Positions 59,901 to 64,000 of a stretch of 64,000 bases of DNA are shown one piece after another. The stretch is from Tetranychus cinnabarinus (Eukaryota; Arthropoda; Arachnida; Trombidiformes; Tetranychidae), in contig WHVY01000001.1 of NCBI GenBank assembly GCA_022266195.1, positions 10,168,001 to 10,232,000 of the forward strand. The letters are read 5' to 3'. Position 1 is the first letter of the stretch. Each line of letters begins with the position of its first letter. Both the position numbers and the translations under genes were made by a program. The notes below the pieces were generated by a model, which searched no databases, was not told the DNA's origin, and worked only from the letters and a program-made list of their open reading frames with translations.

Positions 59901-62900
59901 TGCTAGTTGAAATGGCCCTTTTAATTGGCTCTTTATCAAAGCAATCAATCAACAAATAACTGAATCCTCAATTTTGTGTCTGTTGATACATTAATTATTT
60001 AATGTGTAATCAAATATTCATGTAAGGTTAAGGTTAAACCTGCAGACGCACAGTTTGCCTCTTAAATTGTAATCTATTTACACATTTAATATTGTTAGAT
60101 TGCCCATTAGAGCCAATTTAATCATCATCATTTCATCTGATTTACAAGTAAAAGCATTGAATCTTATTTGTTGAACAGTAAAAAGCATTCAATAATATCA
60201 CTTGTTAATACAATTAGAGTTGACACTTGAAAGAAATCAAATTTACATTAAAACCTCTTTTTTTTGTTTACACCGATTCTGATTAGGTTAAACAGCAATA
60301 GTAATTTAATTAATTATTTAAAATGTATGAGCAAAAATTAATCTGTTAAAATGAACCATTTCAAGATTGAAACGATTCCAATTGATGAGTGAAATTAAAA
60401 AAAACATTAAATTAAAGATGAAATGATATCATTTAATTAATGGCAGCAACATTGCCATCCATCATAACCAAGTGAGTTAACTTTTCATTTTTCACAATTA
60501 TAATCATTTTAACTTTCCATTTCAGATGAAAATCACAATCAAGAAACTGTTTGGTTTCATTTTGTTCATTTAAAATGATTGAATTGATTAATACAACAAT
60601 TAAGATGTGCAATGGATTCACTGAATGAGTTGAAAATTAATGCACAGTGATGTCAAGTTTATCGTCAGCTTATGAAGCAGTTTATCATCTGTGCTTTTCA
60701 AGAGAAACAATCACAATTTATAAAGAAAATTTATTAATTACGAACAATTCATGTCACTTTACTTTTGAATTTTTCATTCAAACCATGATTAATCTTCATC
60801 CTTTCATGGTAAAGTGAAAGACTTGTAACAAAAGCTATTAATGTAAGTCAAAATACTTGAGCTTTTTTATTGATTTCCAATGTTAACTTGACATTGTCTT
60901 ATTGGTTACACATTTGGCTTCTTGAACGTTGACGCTAATGTTGAGGTCAATGATCATGTATCATCTCGATGATCACATGAACTTTATTGACTCAATTAAC
61001 AATCGTGACAAGTTAATTTCTATCGGTAATCATGAGAGATAATCAGTTGAATATGGAAAAGTTGAAAGGGAATTTGGTAAAAGCTTTATAATATCACAGT
61101 CATGATTGAGATTTAAATTGATAACATTTCAAGAGTGTGTTTCCTATCGGATTGATCAATGTTATTATTGTCTCCGGAAACAGTTTCATCCTTATTAGAT
61201 AAATGATCAGAATTTTATAGTCAAAGTAATTGCTGTTTTATCTTGTTCTTGGCTTTTCTCAAGAAAATGAAAGAGACATTAAACTGGCATTTGCATTCTT
61301 GTAAGGATTGATTGAAGATTGAAAGGTTTTCCTAATTCATAACAGAAGTAAATACCTTTTCAAATTAAGTATTAATTCCTTTAATTATCATAATCATTGA
61401 CGTTTTCTAGATCATTTCTTCTCATTCTAGCTCATTAGCCCTAATACTTTACCTTTACAGATATTTGTCATGATTATGGATGAGAAGAAGAAGAAGAAGA
61501 AAGGTTTCAATATTTACTCATTTATTTACAGCTTTATCAATCTTTCCTATTGGAGTCAAACATAATCATCATTATCATCAGGTTGATCATGAAAAAGTCA
61601 CATCCAAAGGAAAAGCTACAAAATGTTATCTTGTTACTTGGTCAAGCATCCAAGAAACGTCCCTTGTGACGTCCAATTAGACGAAAAAAGATGATGAAGG
61701 AGAAAATAAAAAGGCCTTTCCAAAATTTAATGATAATCCAAGGGAAAAGTTGAAACCTGAGAAATGTATTTGAGGTACAAAAAAAGATAGAAACAGGTAA
61801 CCGTGATTCTGACAACTCGATATCTAATCCAAGACCTTTTCATACAACTTGCCAGTTTCATCTAAAGTTTGTAGATGAAGAAAAACGATCATCACCATGA
61901 TCTTGATCATTTACACATCTAGTAATACATGTAGAATGTGGTTGAAAAGATGAAATGATGGTTGGTACAAAAAAAAGTCAACAGCAAGATGAATGTTGAT
62001 TTGGTTTCTGTTGATGAAAAACAAATATTGATAAGATTGAACGAGATGATATGTAAATGGCCTTAAGGGTATGATTTGGGCTTGAAACAAGTTAATACAG
62101 AGCGACAAACAAAAAGCTGTACAAAATGACAGATTGAATCCAGTTTTACAGAGAAAAAGATATTTCTGTTTTTTGGTCAACTTTTTTTCTCTACCTTTTG
62201 CCCGGTTTGCCGTCTTGAAACAATCTTATGTTGATTATTTTATTGGATAATGTTTCATCAAAAATGACTCTCTTTGCCTTGATTTATCATCTTTCAACCG
62301 TCTTCCAATGTCAACAGAAGAGTGTAACAAGATGAGGAGGAAAACACTTATCAGCTTTAACTCAGAGTAACCAGAAAAGTTATCCGATAGTGTAAGGGAA
62401 TCAAGAGAATCTCTTTTTTTGTCTGTTTCTGTCAAAAAATCCATGTAAAAAGGTAGCAGCAAACTCATCACCAGAAGCAGCTCTTAAACTTGTTCAACAT
62501 CAACTACATCGGTTCAACTTGCAAAGTTAAACTTAAATAGAATTGGGCAAAAAAAGAGTAAAAAAATGGTTGAATCAACCGCTGTAGTTGATGATGGTAA
62601 TGATGAAAGTAAAGATGGTAAACAGAGATGAACAAGGTTTAGATGATATACGATATCGTAGGAGGAGGTTGAGGGAAGGATGTTAATCGATGTCATTCCT
62701 CGGTATTCATTGTTGCCTTTGTTTCCCCTCTGATTACATGCTTATAACTTCTAGTTTATGTGCATAATAATGCATGTAATAAAGGTTGCCTGAAGCCAAG
62801 TTGATTGTTTTTACCTATACCTGGCTACTCTAATAATGGGACTGTATATGACAGGAACCAACGAGAGGAAGAGAGGAAAGAAGAAAGAAACATTTTCAAA

Positions 62901-64000
62901 GGGAAAGAGAAGGAAGGAAACAAGGTAAAGGTAAAGGTTTCCCTTTAAAATCATGATGTACAATTTACATTTGTATGCTTTGTGTGTGTTTTAAATCACA
63001 ACCAAGAACATCACAATAGCAACATGCAATGAAACACGCAACCAAAGTGTTCATCACAGGTAAGATGAGGTTTTGTTTCTTCATTTTAATGTTTACCTTT
63101 GAACAAAAATTATAAAACATAAGCTCTTTAATACTCGATTCATTTGCAAATTTTATTTATTTATGTTTACCTTTTCATTTTTGCTTTTTTTGGGTTTTAC
63201 TGAGTTTTGAGTCTTTACTGGTTCTTGTGACTGGCAACTGGTAATCAAGGAGAAGATGAAAATTTAAAGAAATGCTAGTTATCAATGGATTTAGTTGAAT
63301 GTTGTTAACTGGATAATAGTTGGATTGTTTTATAACCAATTGTTCAGGTATAATGGCACAATCGTGTTTTATTTTTTTCTCTTCTTGTTGTTGTTCATTT
63401 TCTTTTTTCGGTTTACCGGTTAACCCATGTTGAAGAGGAGGAGGCTGATGAGAAGAGGATAAATGGAGAGTAAGAAGAGCAACATGATGAAAGGTGGAAG
63501 CTAAGGTGAAACATATCAATTAAAATGTATAATGATGCAAGCAGGTTGGGTATAAATATTGTATCTACAGTTGGCAATGGTTTTGTCATGCTTCACATTG
63601 TTTCCCATTCACATTGGTTGAGGTACCAAATGAGTGTCACAATTGTGATTAGTCTAATACCTGATGTGCCTGTGTGTGTTTGTGTGTGTGTGTTTCTTGT
63701 TGTCTTTAATGGTTCAATTGGTTTACAAGAGTCGCCAGCCGTCTGTGAATCTTTGGGTTAAAAGGAAAAGTAAATGTTGATGTAAAATGCAAGGTTGATA
63801 ATGAAATGAAGATGCTGATGGTAAAGATGATGATGAACAATTTAAAAATTTGCAAGAGAATGGTAAAGGAGGAGGAAAAAACAGAAGATCCGGATTCTGA
63901 TGTCGAGCAAATCAAGGAGTGGTTAGTTTACCATGATAATGGATACAAGTCTTGTGCATATGATTTCATCCTCCATTGGCATATTTTAATACACACACGC
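53961..64000. other. Gene-poor AT-rich region to the window end
   Basis: No exon with family resemblance was found on either strand. A 17-bp palindrome lies at 55418-55434 beside ATATGGCGCC. Purine-rich tracts occur near 62860-62935, an (AAG)n run at 61484-61500 and a (GT)n stretch at about 63670-63694. The open frames, including 55367-55657 and 61911-62180 on the minus strand and 56952-57149 on the plus strand, lack splice context and recognisable motifs. Confidence 0.5.

Overview
The window is nuclear DNA from a eukaryote, most likely an arthropod. It is AT-rich, its genes have short GT-AG introns of about 66-90 nt as well as a few kilobase-scale ones, and the recognisable products are animal proteins: mitochondrial ribosomal protein uL14m, complex I subunit NDUFB4, a FEZF-type zinc-finger fragment, ZFAND4, and a type II membrane protein with SEA, TSP1-like and LDLa domains. 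General resemblance points to a mite, possibly a spider mite, but no search was run to test this.

1-4.1 kb holds no gene; it has a tRNA-like hairpin at 831-853 that may head a SINE, a GT microsatellite and a small palindrome. 4.1-14.4 kb is a patchwork of recent segmental duplications. The ancestral block is a divergent pair, MRPL14 (minus) and NDUFB4 (plus), sharing a roughly 490-bp spacer. It is intact at 11.5-13.1 kb. A second copy at 4.5-9.6 kb has an intact NDUFB4, but its MRPL14 has lost its first two exons, including the mitochondrial presequence. A FEZF fragment abuts that MRPL14 copy, and about 3.3 kb has been inserted between the two genes. The insertion has inverted arms built of repeated ~250-bp units and carries its own divergent pair: a small two-exon gene (minus) and a decayed ORF of unknown origin (plus). 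A third, dead NDUFB4 copy at 20.6-22.2 kb has its first exon replaced by DNA containing a ~106-bp-arm foldback. A broken piece of ZFAND4 lies at 13.55-13.85 kb.

15.7-20.0 kb is the functional ZFAND4 gene (minus, three coding exons). 22.6-29.9 kb is a six-exon minus-strand gene for a 550-residue type II membrane protein with an intron of about 5 kb. 30-31.1 kb is a pyrimidine-rich 5' flank that may be a divergent promoter.

31.1-64 kb contains no gene I can name. It is AT-rich, with many interrupted GAT/ATC microsatellites, purine or pyrimidine tracts, one GC-richer island near 37.7 kb, and a few short stretches that look like coding exons or relics near 46.4-46.7, 47.1 and 48.8-49.3 kb. It could be regulatory DNA or introns of genes lying outside the window.

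Functionally, MRPL14 and NDUFB4 both serve mitochondrial energy production, so a shared bidirectional promoter would make sense. The main story is repeated duplication of this pair followed by insertion, truncation and chimera formation.
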